This document shows, in pieces, positions 34,165 to 42,296 of a DNA stretch of 64,000 nucleotides. The notes under the pieces were generated by a model, which saw only the letters and a program-made list of their open reading frames with translations, made no database searches and was not told the DNA's origin. Made by a program: the position numbers and the translations under genes. Origin of the DNA: Algibacter marinivivus (GTDB taxonomy: Bacteria > Bacteroidota > Bacteroidia > Flavobacteriales > Flavobacteriaceae). How positions within the stretch are numbered: the first letter of the stretch is position 1; every line of letters begins with the position of its first letter. The stretch covers positions 744,001 through 808,000 of the forward strand of contig NZ_QFRI01000001.1 in assembly GCF_003143755.1 (NCBI RefSeq), read 5' to 3'.

Positions 34165-35517
34165 TTGAAGAAACTCACATTTGCCCTAAGTCTTGTTTCT
34201 GTTGTCCTTCTAGTTTTCAATTGTAATAAAAAAGATGACGATAATGGAGGTACTTCAAATTCTACAAGAGTCGATTTTGTTAAAACTTTAGGTGGCTCAA
34301 AAAACGAAAGTGCTCAAGCCATAGTTAATACTATAGATGATGGCTATGCTATTTTAGGTCATGCTCAGAGTTTGGATGGAGACATCTCAAATAAATCAAA
34401 TGAATCTTTTGATTACTGGCTTCTTAAATTTGACCAGAACGATACTTTAGAATGGCAAAAGACTTATGGTGGAACTGATGATGACAGAGGAAATGACGTT
34501 CTCCAAACTTCAGATGGTGGTTATGCCATAATTGGTTTCAGTAAAAGCATTGATGGTAATGTAACAGAAAACAATGGCGCGCATGATTATTGGATCTCAA
34601 AACTAAATGCTTCTGGAACTATTTTATGGCAAAAGTCTTTTGGTTTTTTAGGTGCAGACATAGGTAACTCCATAATTCAAACCAACGATGGTGGTTTTCT
34701 ATTAACTGGTGTTTTAGATGTTTCAGCTTCTAATGGAGAAGGAAATAGTAAAAGTTCTAAATCGAAATTTTCTAGTAGACATGCTGGAGGTGACTATTGG
34801 GTAATTAAAATAGATTCATCAGGAGAAAAGCAATGGAGCAGATTTTTTGGAGGCACATTTACAGATACACCTTATGATGCCATACAAACTAATGATAATG
34901 GATATTTAATAGTAGGTTCTTCTGATAGTAATGATGTAGATATTAAAAACAGTAAAGGCTCATATGATTTTTGGGTTATAAAAATTTCTGAAACTGGTAA
35001 TTTAGTTTGGGAAAAATCTTTTGGAGGCTCTCAAACTGATGAAGCCAGAGCAATTGCAAAGTCAAACGACGGCAATTATATAATTGTAGGAGATACTAGA
35101 AGTAATGACTTAGACGTTAAAAATAACAAAGGTGCTGCCGATTTATGGGCTATTAAAATCTCACCTTTAGGTGAACTTATCTGGGAGAAAACTTTTGGAG
35201 GTAACAGTTTTGATGTAGCTCGGTCCATCTCAAAAACTCAAGAAGGTAGTTTTATCATTTCAGGAAGTTCTAGAAGTATTGATGGAAATTTAACAGATAA
35301 TAATGGACAGAATGATGCTTGGGTTATAAAAATAGACAACAATGGTAATTTAAAATGGCAAAAATCAATAGGTGGTTCAGAGATTGATTTTGCATATGAT
35401 GCTGTTGAACTCAATAATAAAGACATTATAGTTGTTGGTGATTCTAGCAGTTCGAATTTAGATGTTTCAAATAATAACGGATTCTCTGACTTACTTATTT
35501 TTAAAATAAAACAATGA
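34165..35517 (+). CDS. Surface beta-propeller lipoprotein
   Basis: A 450-residue lipoprotein (MKKLTFALSLVSVVLLVFNC) with seven or so repeats of about 55 residues: A-x3-DGGYxIxGxSxSxDGD, then DYWxxKxxxxGxLxWxKxxGGxxxDxA. This is the bacterial delta-60-like beta-propeller style. The start must be TTG: the stop of the previous gene is in frame, no ATG lies between it and the signal peptide, and the next Met is beyond it. Its function is unknown. The stop overlaps the MbnP start (ATGA), a sign of coupling. Confidence 0.85.
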   Translation: MKKLTFALSLVSVVLLVFNCNKKDDDNGGTSNSTRVDFVKTLGGSKNESAQAIVNTIDDGYAILGHAQSLDGDISNKSNESFDYWLLKFDQNDTLEWQKTYGGTDDDRGNDVLQTSDGGYAIIGFSKSIDGNVTENNGAHDYWISKLNASGTILWQKSFGFLGADIGNSIIQTNDGGFLLTGVLDVSASNGEGNSKSSKSKFSSRHAGGDYWVIKIDSSGEKQWSRFFGGTFTDTPYDAIQTNDNGYLIVGSSDSNDVDIKNSKGSYDFWVIKISETGNLVWEKSFGGSQTDEARAIAKSNDGNYIIVGDTRSNDLDVKNNKGAADLWAIKISPLGELIWEKTFGGNSFDVARSISKTQEGSFIISGSSRSIDGNLTDNNGQNDAWVIKIDNNGNLKWQKSIGGSEIDFAYDAVELNNKDIIVVGDSSSSNLDVSNNNGFSDLLIFKIKQ

Positions 35518-36284
35518 AAAAAATAACGCCCATATTCTTAATTTTTCTATTATCAATAATATCTTGTTCAGAAGATAATGATGACAACGTTTCACAAATA
35601 ACTACAACATTCAACTTTAGCCATAATTGGGATGGAACACCAGTAACAAATTCAGATTTCAATGCTATTAAATTTACTAATGCTAATGGTGAACAACTGA
35701 GTATTGAAAGATTAAGATACCTTGTTTCTAAAATTACTTTTACAACTAATAATGCTGAGAAACTGGTTTTAAATGGTTATAATTTAGTAGATGTAACTAA
35801 TAATCAAAATTTATCTTTCTCTTCATCTACATTAATTCCTATAGGTTCATATAGCGATGTCACTTTCACTTTTGGTTTTAATAATGAAGACAATAGTGGC
35901 AACTACGAAGATTTAAATTCAACCTCATGGTTTGTTCCTGCCATGTTAGGCGGTGGTTATCATTATATGCAATTTGATGGTAAATTTTTAAATACTTCAG
36001 ATACAGAACAAGGCTTTAATTACCATGCCATTAGAGCTGCAGATAACCCTGGAGATAATCCAACATTCCCTCAAGATACTTTTTTTAATGTTAGCCTTGG
36101 TGAGGTTATAATATCAAACAACGCTACTTTTAATATTGAAATGAATATTGCCGAATGGTTTAAAAATCCAAACACTTGGGATTTAAATGTTTTAAATCAA
36201 ATGTTAATGCCAAACTCTGATGCTCAAATCATGATGTTTGAAAACGGGCAAAATGTTTTTAGCTTGAAATCAATTGACCAATAA
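35514..36284 (+). CDS. mbnP: MbnP-family copper-binding protein
   Basis: A 256-residue lipoprotein (lipobox IISC) of the MbnP family, the partner of the MbnH dihaem enzyme. Diagnostic stretches are FNFSHNWDGTPV, RLRYLVSKITFT, VTFTFGFN, WFVPAMLGGGYHYMQFDGKF and NIAEWFKNPN. In characterised MbnP, a Trp is converted to kynurenine by MbnH to build a copper site, and several conserved Trp are present here (SHNWDG, SWFVPAML, AEWFKNP). The physiological role in this organism is inferred. It starts inside the stop of the previous gene and ends just before mbnH. Confidence 0.9.
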   Translation: MKKITPIFLIFLLSIISCSEDNDDNVSQITTTFNFSHNWDGTPVTNSDFNAIKFTNANGEQLSIERLRYLVSKITFTTNNAEKLVLNGYNLVDVTNNQNLSFSSSTLIPIGSYSDVTFTFGFNNEDNSGNYEDLNSTSWFVPAMLGGGYHYMQFDGKFLNTSDTEQGFNYHAIRAADNPGDNPTFPQDTFFNVSLGEVIISNNATFNIEMNIAEWFKNPNTWDLNVLNQMLMPNSDAQIMMFENGQNVFSLKSIDQ

Positions 36285-36294
36285 ATTCTATTTT

Positions 36295-37359
36295 TTGAAA
36301 CCTTGGAAACTACATATTATATGTTTGTTTATTGTTTGTTTTTCATGTGAAAACGAAACTATAGAACAATATATAGCGACTCCAAGTCCTCTTGAAATTC
36401 CAAAACTTTTTAAAGACAACATATTAGCTCCAATAATTCCTGTTGATAACCCTCAAACCGAACAAGGTGTTACTTTAGGTAAAAAATTGTTTTTTGATCC
36501 TATTTTATCAATAGACAACTCAATTTCTTGTGCAGACTGTCATGCTCCAGAAAATGCTTTTTCAGATTCAGATAGATTCAGTGATGGTGTAGATGGAATT
36601 TTTGGAAACAGAAACTCTATGCCTTTGTTTAATTTAGCTTGGAATTATGATGAAAAATTCTTTTGGGATGGTAATACGTTTAGTTTAGAACACCAAGCTT
36701 TTGTTCCTGTTTCAGACCCTATTGAAATGAAAAGCAGCTGGGTAAATGTTGAGCAAAAGCTGCAACAAGACCCTGAATATCCTAATCTGTTTGAGCAAGC
36801 TTTTGGTACTTCAAAAATCGATTCTACTTTAATCACTAAAGCTATTGCTCAATTTGAGCGTACTTTAATTTCCTCAAATTCAAAATTTGATAAATTTTTA
36901 TTAGGCGAAACTACACTTACTAATCAAGAGCTAAATGGGTTTAATATATTTATGGATGAAGCCAGAGGAGATTGTTTTCATTGCCATGGAAGCGATAAAA
37001 ACCCACTTTGGACAGATAATATTTTTCATAATAACGGATTAGATGAAACCTTTTCTGATTTAGGCTTAGGAGCTGTAACAGGTGATCCCGCTGATAACGG
37101 AAAATTCAAATCGCCATCACTCAGAAACCTAGCGTTCACAGCGCCATATATGCACGATGGAAGATTTGCAACTTTAGAAGAAGTTATTAATCATTACAGT
37201 GAAGGTTTGAAAAATTCGTCAACAATTGACCCTTTAATGAAAAAAGTTTCAGAAGGTGGAGTTAATTTATCTGAGAATGATAAAACAGATTTAAAAGCTT
37301 TTCTTTTATCGCTTTCAGATTATGAATTTATAAATGATTCAAATTTTAAACAAGAATAA
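36295..37359 (+). CDS. mbnH: MbnH-family dihaem cytochrome c peroxidase-like enzyme
   Basis: A 354-residue protein with a lipoprotein-type signal (MKPWKLHIICLFIVCFSC) and two haem c motifs, CADCH (about 79-83) and CFHCH (about 227-231), plus the distal Met region PYMHDGRFATLEE. The layout is that of MauG/MbnH/cytochrome c peroxidase. MbnH enzymes use high-valent dihaem iron to oxidise a Trp of MbnP. The start must be TTG. I chose the one giving MKPWK, 10 bases after the mbnP stop, although a TTG 21 bases upstream is also possible. Confidence 0.88.
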   Translation: MKPWKLHIICLFIVCFSCENETIEQYIATPSPLEIPKLFKDNILAPIIPVDNPQTEQGVTLGKKLFFDPILSIDNSISCADCHAPENAFSDSDRFSDGVDGIFGNRNSMPLFNLAWNYDEKFFWDGNTFSLEHQAFVPVSDPIEMKSSWVNVEQKLQQDPEYPNLFEQAFGTSKIDSTLITKAIAQFERTLISSNSKFDKFLLGETTLTNQELNGFNIFMDEARGDCFHCHGSDKNPLWTDNIFHNNGLDETFSDLGLGAVTGDPADNGKFKSPSLRNLAFTAPYMHDGRFATLEEVINHYSEGLKNSSTIDPLMKKVSEGGVNLSENDKTDLKAFLLSLSDYEFINDSNFKQE

Positions 37360-37453
37360 TACTACATAGAAAATGTATTTCGTCGAAAAAAATATGATTT
37401 TTATCTGACATTTTATATTTTTATCTACATTAACCATCGAACCAATATATTTT

Positions 37454-37663
37454 ATGTCTAGAACATTAACATCTAACCTTTTTTGCTCAACTTATGGGCA
37501 TAATTATTTTCGTTTGAGTAAAGCAAATGATAATACTCCAGAGTTAGTATGTAAATGTTGCAAAGGTTATTTTAAATTTCAAAATAATGGTTCTATCACA
37601 CCTGTTTCTCATAGAGAAAATGAAAGATTCTCTTCTATACTCTACAGAAAAAGAACTGCATAA
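37454..37663 (+). CDS. Small zinc-ribbon-like protein, paralogue 3
   Basis: A 69-residue protein, distantly related to the two at 30925 and 31266: FCSTYGHNYFRLSKAND, then LVCKCCKGYFKFQNNGSITPVS, the same Cys/GH/CxxC plus NG order. The upstream region shares TCGTCGAA...ATTTTTAT with the region upstream of paralogue 1. Function is unknown. A TATATTTTTATC sequence lies about 40 bases upstream. It stands alone between the MbnH gene and the SUF region. Confidence 0.65.
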   Translation: MSRTLTSNLFCSTYGHNYFRLSKANDNTPELVCKCCKGYFKFQNNGSITPVSHRENERFSSILYRKRTA

Positions 37664-37804
37664 TACTTCTATTTCATACTTATTAAAAATAAAAACTACA
37701 GAGTAACTATCTACATCTGAGATATTAATCATTTCATAAGAAAAACCTATTAAACTATATGCTAATATAATGTTAGGTAATTCGATTTTAAGGGACTTAT
37801 ATTG

Positions 37805-37812
37805 TATATTTG
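37805..37812 (+). promoter_or_regulatory. -7 box for the suf operon
   Basis: TATATTTG, exact TAnnTTTG, 65 bases upstream of sufA. No good TTG is visible at the -33 position. Confidence 0.7.
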
Positions 37813-37877
37813 TCCTCTATTTAGAAACTGTCTTAATAAAACACTAAGGACAAACCTAAATTTAATAAAAAAGATAT

Positions 37878-38207
37878 ATGATAAAAGTCTCTGAAACAGC
37901 TAAGAAGAAAGTAGTTGAGCTTATGACCGATGATGGTTATAATGCTACAACAGACTACGTTCGTGTGGGTGTGAAAAGTGGTGGTTGTTCTGGTTTATCT
38001 TACGATTTAAAGTTTGATAAAGAACAACAAGAAGGCGATAAAGTATTTGAGGATAACGACATAAAAATTATAGTTGACAAAAAAAGCTTTTTGTACTTAA
38101 TTGGCACTACTCTAGAATATTCAGGTGGTTTAAACGGAACAGGTTTTGTGTTTAACAATCCTAACGCTAACCGAACTTGCGGTTGTGGCGAATCATTTTC
38201 ATTATAA
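37878..38207 (+). CDS. sufA: SufA/IscA-type iron-sulfur assembly protein
   Basis: A 109-residue A-type carrier: the three cysteines are in SGGCSGLSYDL and RTCGCGESFSL, spaced as in IscA/SufA. It accepts Fe-S clusters from SufBCD and passes them to targets. It is the first gene of the operon, 14 bases before sufB. The name sufA follows genomic context, since sequence alone does not separate SufA from IscA or ErpA. Confidence 0.9.
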   Translation: MIKVSETAKKKVVELMTDDGYNATTDYVRVGVKSGGCSGLSYDLKFDKEQQEGDKVFEDNDIKIIVDKKSFLYLIGTTLEYSGGLNGTGFVFNNPNANRTCGCGESFSL

Positions 38208-38221
38208 AATAAGAAAGTAAT

Positions 38222-39670
38222 ATGTCGAAGTATACCGAGGATGATTTACGGGAAGAATTAAAAACCAAGGAATATGAGTATGGATTCTATACGGATATAG
38301 ATTCTGAAACATTTCCGAATGGTTTAAATGAAGATATTGTTCGTGCTATTTCTAAAAAGAAAGAAGAGCCTGAATGGATGACTGAATGGCGATTAGAAGC
38401 TTTTAAGGTTTGGAAAGAAATGGAAGAACCTGAATGGGCTAATGTAAATTACGAGAAGCCAGATTTTCAAGGCATTTCTTACTATTCTGCACCTAACAGT
38501 AAACCTAAATACGATAGTATTGATGAGGTTGACCCAGAATTATTGGCAACTTTTGAGAAATTAGGTATTTCTCTTGATGAGCAAAAAAAACTAGCTGGAG
38601 TTGCCATGGATGTGGTTGTAGATTCAGTTTCAGTAGCTACAACGTTCAAGAAAACTTTAGGTGAAAAGGGTATTATTTTTATGAGTATTTCTGAAGCTAT
38701 TAAAGAGCATCCAGAACTTGTAAAAAAACATTTAGGAACTGTTGTTCCTCAGAAAGACAACTTTTATGCAGCTTTAAATTCTGCTGTTTTTAGTGATGGT
38801 TCTTTCTGTTATATTCCTAAAGGCGTAAGATGCCCAATGGAATTATCTACTTACTTTAGAATTAATCAAGCAGGAACAGGGCAATTTGAAAGAACTTTGG
38901 TAATTGCTGATGAAGGTAGTTATGTAAGTTATTTGGAAGGTTGTACAGCTCCTAGTCGTGATGAAAACCAATTACACGCTGCAGTTGTAGAGCTCATAGC
39001 TTTAGACGATGCTGAAATAAAATATTCAACAGTACAAAACTGGTATCCAGGAAATGCTGAAGGTAAAGGTGGTGTTTTTAACTTTGTAACCAAACGTGGA
39101 TTGTGTGAGAAAAACGCAAAAATCTCTTGGACACAAGTGGAAACTGGTTCTGCAGTAACTTGGAAATATCCTAGTTGTGTATTAAAAGGTGATAATTCTG
39201 TAGGTGAATTTTATTCTATCGCTGTTACAAACAACTATCAGCAAGCCGATACTGGTACGAAAATGATTCACTTAGGAAAGAATACCAAATCGACTATCAT
39301 TTCTAAAGGAATTTCAGCTGGAAAGTCTCAAAACAGTTACCGTGGTTTAGTTCAAGTAAATTCAAGAGCTGAAAATGCACGTAACTTTTCGCAGTGTGAT
39401 AGTTTATTAATGGGTAATGAATGTGGAGCACACACGTTTCCATACATTGAAGCAAAAAACAAAACCGCAAAAATAGAACACGAAGCTACTACTAGTAAAA
39501 TTGGTGAAGATCAGATTTTCTACTGCAACCAACGTGGTATTGATACAGAGAAAGCCATTGCATTAATTGTAAATGGTTTTAGTAAAGAAGTATTAAATAA
39601 ACTACCCATGGAATTTGCTGTTGAAGCTCAAAAATTGCTAGAAATTAGTTTAGAAGGAAGTGTTGGATAA
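38222..39670 (+). CDS. sufB: SufB, Fe-S scaffold component
   Basis: A 482-residue protein with the full SufB core: [78 protein letters not shown], and near the end the active-site cysteine of [22 protein letters not shown]. It builds clusters with SufC and SufD. It is followed by a lipoprotein gene in the place where sufC would be expected. Confidence 0.97.
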   Translation: MSKYTEDDLREELKTKEYEYGFYTDIDSETFPNGLNEDIVRAISKKKEEPEWMTEWRLEAFKVWKEMEEPEWANVNYEKPDFQGISYYSAPNSKPKYDSIDEVDPELLATFEKLGISLDEQKKLAGVAMDVVVDSVSVATTFKKTLGEKGIIFMSISEAIKEHPELVKKHLGTVVPQKDNFYAALNSAVFSDGSFCYIPKGVRCPMELSTYFRINQAGTGQFERTLVIADEGSYVSYLEGCTAPSRDENQLHAAVVELIALDDAEIKYSTVQNWYPGNAEGKGGVFNFVTKRGLCEKNAKISWTQVETGSAVTWKYPSCVLKGDNSVGEFYSIAVTNNYQQADTGTKMIHLGKNTKSTIISKGISAGKSQNSYRGLVQVNSRAENARNFSQCDSLLMGNECGAHTFPYIEAKNKTAKIEHEATTSKIGEDQIFYCNQRGIDTEKAIALIVNGFSKEVLNKLPMEFAVEAQKLLEISLEGSVG

Positions 39671-39681
39671 ATTAAAAAAAA

Positions 39682-40104
39682 ATGAAAAAAGTATTAATTC
39701 TATTGATATGTCTTTCAGCGTTTTTAAGCTGTAAAAAAGATGTAAAATCTCAAACATCAGAAGAAACTACCATTACAGATGACTCTGAAAGAACAGCTAA
39801 ACAAAGTGATGGCTTAACACTTTTAAAAGGTGAGTTTGTATATTATGATGGCGCCGCCGTTTTACAAACACATGCTGAAATTTATGGTGTACTATTAACA
39901 GATAAGCTTGAAGAACTAAACGAAGAAGCTAAGAAATACAAAACGGAACCTACTGATATGGTTCAAGTAACCATACGAGGGAAAATTACAAACGATAAAC
40001 ACGAAACCATTCTTTGGGATAATAAAGTTGAAGTACACGAAATACTTAGCGTAAAGCCAAATCCGAAAGAAGAAAACAACGTTATAAAACTAGGAAATCA
40101 ATAG
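39682..40104 (+). CDS. Lipoprotein inserted between sufB and sufC
   Basis: A 140-residue predicted lipoprotein (MKKVLILLICLSAFLSCKKD, lipid Cys at 17) with an acidic/Thr-rich linker and a compact domain: LLKGEFVYYDGAAVLQTHAEIYGVLLTDKLEELNEEAKKYKTEPTDMVQVTIRGKITNDKHETILWDNKVEVHEILSVKPN. The last part (VQVTIRGKI...WDNKVEVHEIL) reads like an OB-type strand-rich fold. The family is not recognised. It is 11 bases after sufB and 1 base before sufC, in one continuous operon, so it is co-transcribed with cytoplasmic Fe-S genes although it is exported. Confidence 0.8.
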   Translation: MKKVLILLICLSAFLSCKKDVKSQTSEETTITDDSERTAKQSDGLTLLKGEFVYYDGAAVLQTHAEIYGVLLTDKLEELNEEAKKYKTEPTDMVQVTIRGKITNDKHETILWDNKVEVHEILSVKPNPKEENNVIKLGNQ

Positions 40105-40105
40105 T

Positions 40106-40858
40106 ATGTTAAAAATAAACAACTTACACGCAAGTGTTGAAGATAAAAGTATCTTAAAAGGTATTAACCTTGAAGTAAAACCAGGGGAAGTTCATGCTAT
40201 CATGGGACCAAATGGTTCTGGAAAAAGTACGTTAGCGTCAGTAGTTGCTGGTAAAGAAGAATATGAAGTTACTGAAGGTAATATCATTTTTGAAGGCGAA
40301 GATATTGAAGAATTAGCTGCTGAAGAACGCGCACATAAAGGTGTGTTTTTATCGTTTCAATATCCTGTTGAAATTCCTGGAGTATCAGTTACTAACTTCA
40401 TGAAAACTGCGATTAATGAAACTCGCAAAGCAAAAGGATTAGAAGACATGCCAGCGAAAGACATGTTGAAATTAATCCGTGAAAAATCTGAACTTTTAGA
40501 AATTGATAGAAAGTTTTTATCACGTTCTTTAAACGAAGGGTTTTCTGGAGGAGAGAAAAAGCGAAACGAAATTTTCCAAATGGCTATGTTAGAGCCTAAA
40601 TTAGCTATTCTTGATGAAACAGATTCTGGTTTAGATATTGACGCACTTCGTATTGTAGCCAATGGTGTAAACAAACTTAAAAGCAAAGACAATGCTGTTG
40701 TAGTTATTACACACTACCAGCGTTTGTTGGATTATATCGTTCCTGATTTTGTACATGTATTATACAATGGACGCATTGTGAAATCTGGTGGTAAAGAGCT
40801 AGCTCATCAGCTAGAAGAAAAGGGTTATGACTGGATTAAAGAAGAAGTGAACGCTTAA
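40106..40858 (+). CDS. sufC: SufC ATPase
   Basis: A 250-residue ABC-type ATPase: Walker A GPNGSGKST, Q-loop SFQYPVEIPG, signature SGGEKKRNE, Walker B LAILDETDSGLD and H-loop THYQRLLDYI. It drives SufB-SufD rearrangement during cluster assembly. It is 1 base after the lipoprotein gene and 9 bases before sufD. Confidence 0.97.
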   Translation: MLKINNLHASVEDKSILKGINLEVKPGEVHAIMGPNGSGKSTLASVVAGKEEYEVTEGNIIFEGEDIEELAAEERAHKGVFLSFQYPVEIPGVSVTNFMKTAINETRKAKGLEDMPAKDMLKLIREKSELLEIDRKFLSRSLNEGFSGGEKKRNEIFQMAMLEPKLAILDETDSGLDIDALRIVANGVNKLKSKDNAVVVITHYQRLLDYIVPDFVHVLYNGRIVKSGGKELAHQLEEKGYDWIKEEVNA

Positions 40859-40867
40859 TAACAAGCA

Positions 40868-42181
40868 ATGGATTTAAAAGAAAAATTAGTATCATCATTT
40901 TTAGCATTCGAAAACAGAGTTGATATAGACAGCTATGTGCACGATGTGAGATCTGAAGCTATAAAAACATTCGAAGAAAAAGGATTTCCTTCTAAAAAAG
41001 AAGAGGCTTGGAAATATACTTCTTTAAACAGTATTTTAAAAGAAGACTATAGCGTATTCCCTAAGCAAGAAAACGCTTTGGAGTATCCTCAAGTGAAGAA
41101 GTATTTCATTCACGATATCGATACTTATAAAATCATCTTTATTGATGGGAAATACTCATCTCATTTATCTCAAACCACACATGATGGTATAGATGTATGT
41201 TTGATGTCTGCTGCTTTAAGCAAGCCAAAATATCAATTAGTTATTGAAAATTATTTCAATAAAGCCGCTGAAAAAGATAGCTTATCCTCTTTAAATACAG
41301 CATTTTCAAGTGAGGGTGCATATATTCATATTCCAAAAAATAAGATTGTAGAAAAACCTATTCAAATCATACACTTTTCAACTGGAAATGAGTCGGCAAC
41401 TATGTTACAACCACGTAACTTGGTAGTTGTTGGAGAGAATTCTCATGTACAAATTATCGAACGCCATCAGAGTTTAACTAGTAATCCTGTTTTAACTAAT
41501 AGCGTTACCGAAATTTTCGCAAGCAAACGTGCCATTGTTGATTATTACAAGATTCAAAACGATAACGAAAACGCATCTTTAATAGATAACACCTTCGTTA
41601 AACAAAGCAGAGAGAGTTTCGCTTCTGTACATACTTTTTCATTTGGTGGCAAGTTAATTCGTAACAATCTAAACTTTTACCAAAACGGAGAGCGTATAGA
41701 TTCTACTCTAAAAGGTATTACGATTATTGGCGAAAAACAACACGTGGATCACAATACTTTGGTGCATCATATCGAGCCAAATTGCGAAAGTCATCAAGAC
41801 TACAAAGGCATATTCTCAGACAGATCTACAGGCGTTTTTAATGGTAAAGTTGTTGTTGAAAAAGAAGCTCAAAAAACAAACGCGTTTCAGGCAAACAATA
41901 ACATTTTAATAAGCGATAAAGCGTCCATAAACACCAAACCGCAATTAGAAATTTTTGCCGACGATGTAAAATGTTCTCACGGTTGTACTATTGGTCAACT
42001 CGACGAAAGTGCTATGTTTTATATGCGTTCGCGGGGAATTCCAGAGAAAGAAGCCAAAGCATTATTAATGTTTGCGTTTAGCAATAACGTATTGAGTTCA
42101 GTTAAAATTCCAGAATTAAAACAACGTATTACCAAAATTATCGCCAATAAATTGGGTGTAAATATTGGTTTCGATTTATAA
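40868..42181 (+). CDS. sufD: SufD, Fe-S scaffold component
   Basis: A 437-residue SufB-paralogue: an N-terminal helical part with KKEEAWKYTSLNSILKEDY, then the beta-helix core with SEGAYIHIPKN, QHVDHNTLVHHIEPNCESHQDYKGI, FADDVKCSHGCTIGQLDESAMFYMRSRGI. The conserved His-rich segment fits SufD. It ends 116 bases before sufS, with a repeat-like element in the gap. Confidence 0.96.
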   Translation: MDLKEKLVSSFLAFENRVDIDSYVHDVRSEAIKTFEEKGFPSKKEEAWKYTSLNSILKEDYSVFPKQENALEYPQVKKYFIHDIDTYKIIFIDGKYSSHLSQTTHDGIDVCLMSAALSKPKYQLVIENYFNKAAEKDSLSSLNTAFSSEGAYIHIPKNKIVEKPIQIIHFSTGNESATMLQPRNLVVVGENSHVQIIERHQSLTSNPVLTNSVTEIFASKRAIVDYYKIQNDNENASLIDNTFVKQSRESFASVHTFSFGGKLIRNNLNFYQNGERIDSTLKGITIIGEKQHVDHNTLVHHIEPNCESHQDYKGIFSDRSTGVFNGKVVVEKEAQKTNAFQANNNILISDKASINTKPQLEIFADDVKCSHGCTIGQLDESAMFYMRSRGIPEKEAKALLMFAFSNNVLSSVKIPELKQRITKIIANKLGVNIGFDL

Positions 42182-42201
42182 AATTTTTATTTGAAGCTAT
42201 T

Positions 42202-42282
42202 CCCCGCTATCCGCTATATCTTTTTTGCTTTTAATGGCAAAAAAGGTTAAGACTATAAAATAGTCGAACGGCGACTACGGGG
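42202..42282. repeat. Multi-stem element between sufD and sufS (repeat copy D)
   Basis: Outer stem CCCCG (42202-42206) / CGGGG (42278-42282), inner hairpins TTTTTTGC / GCAAAAAA (42221-42244) and GACTAT-AAA-ATAGTC (42251-42265). The minus-strand motif ATAGCGGATAGCGGGG resembles the 3' part of the dispersed repeat. It could fold into a three-way structure and lies inside the suf transcript. It may attenuate or stabilise sufS expression (inference). Confidence 0.5.
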
Positions 42283-42296
42283 CTAACCTATCCGCC

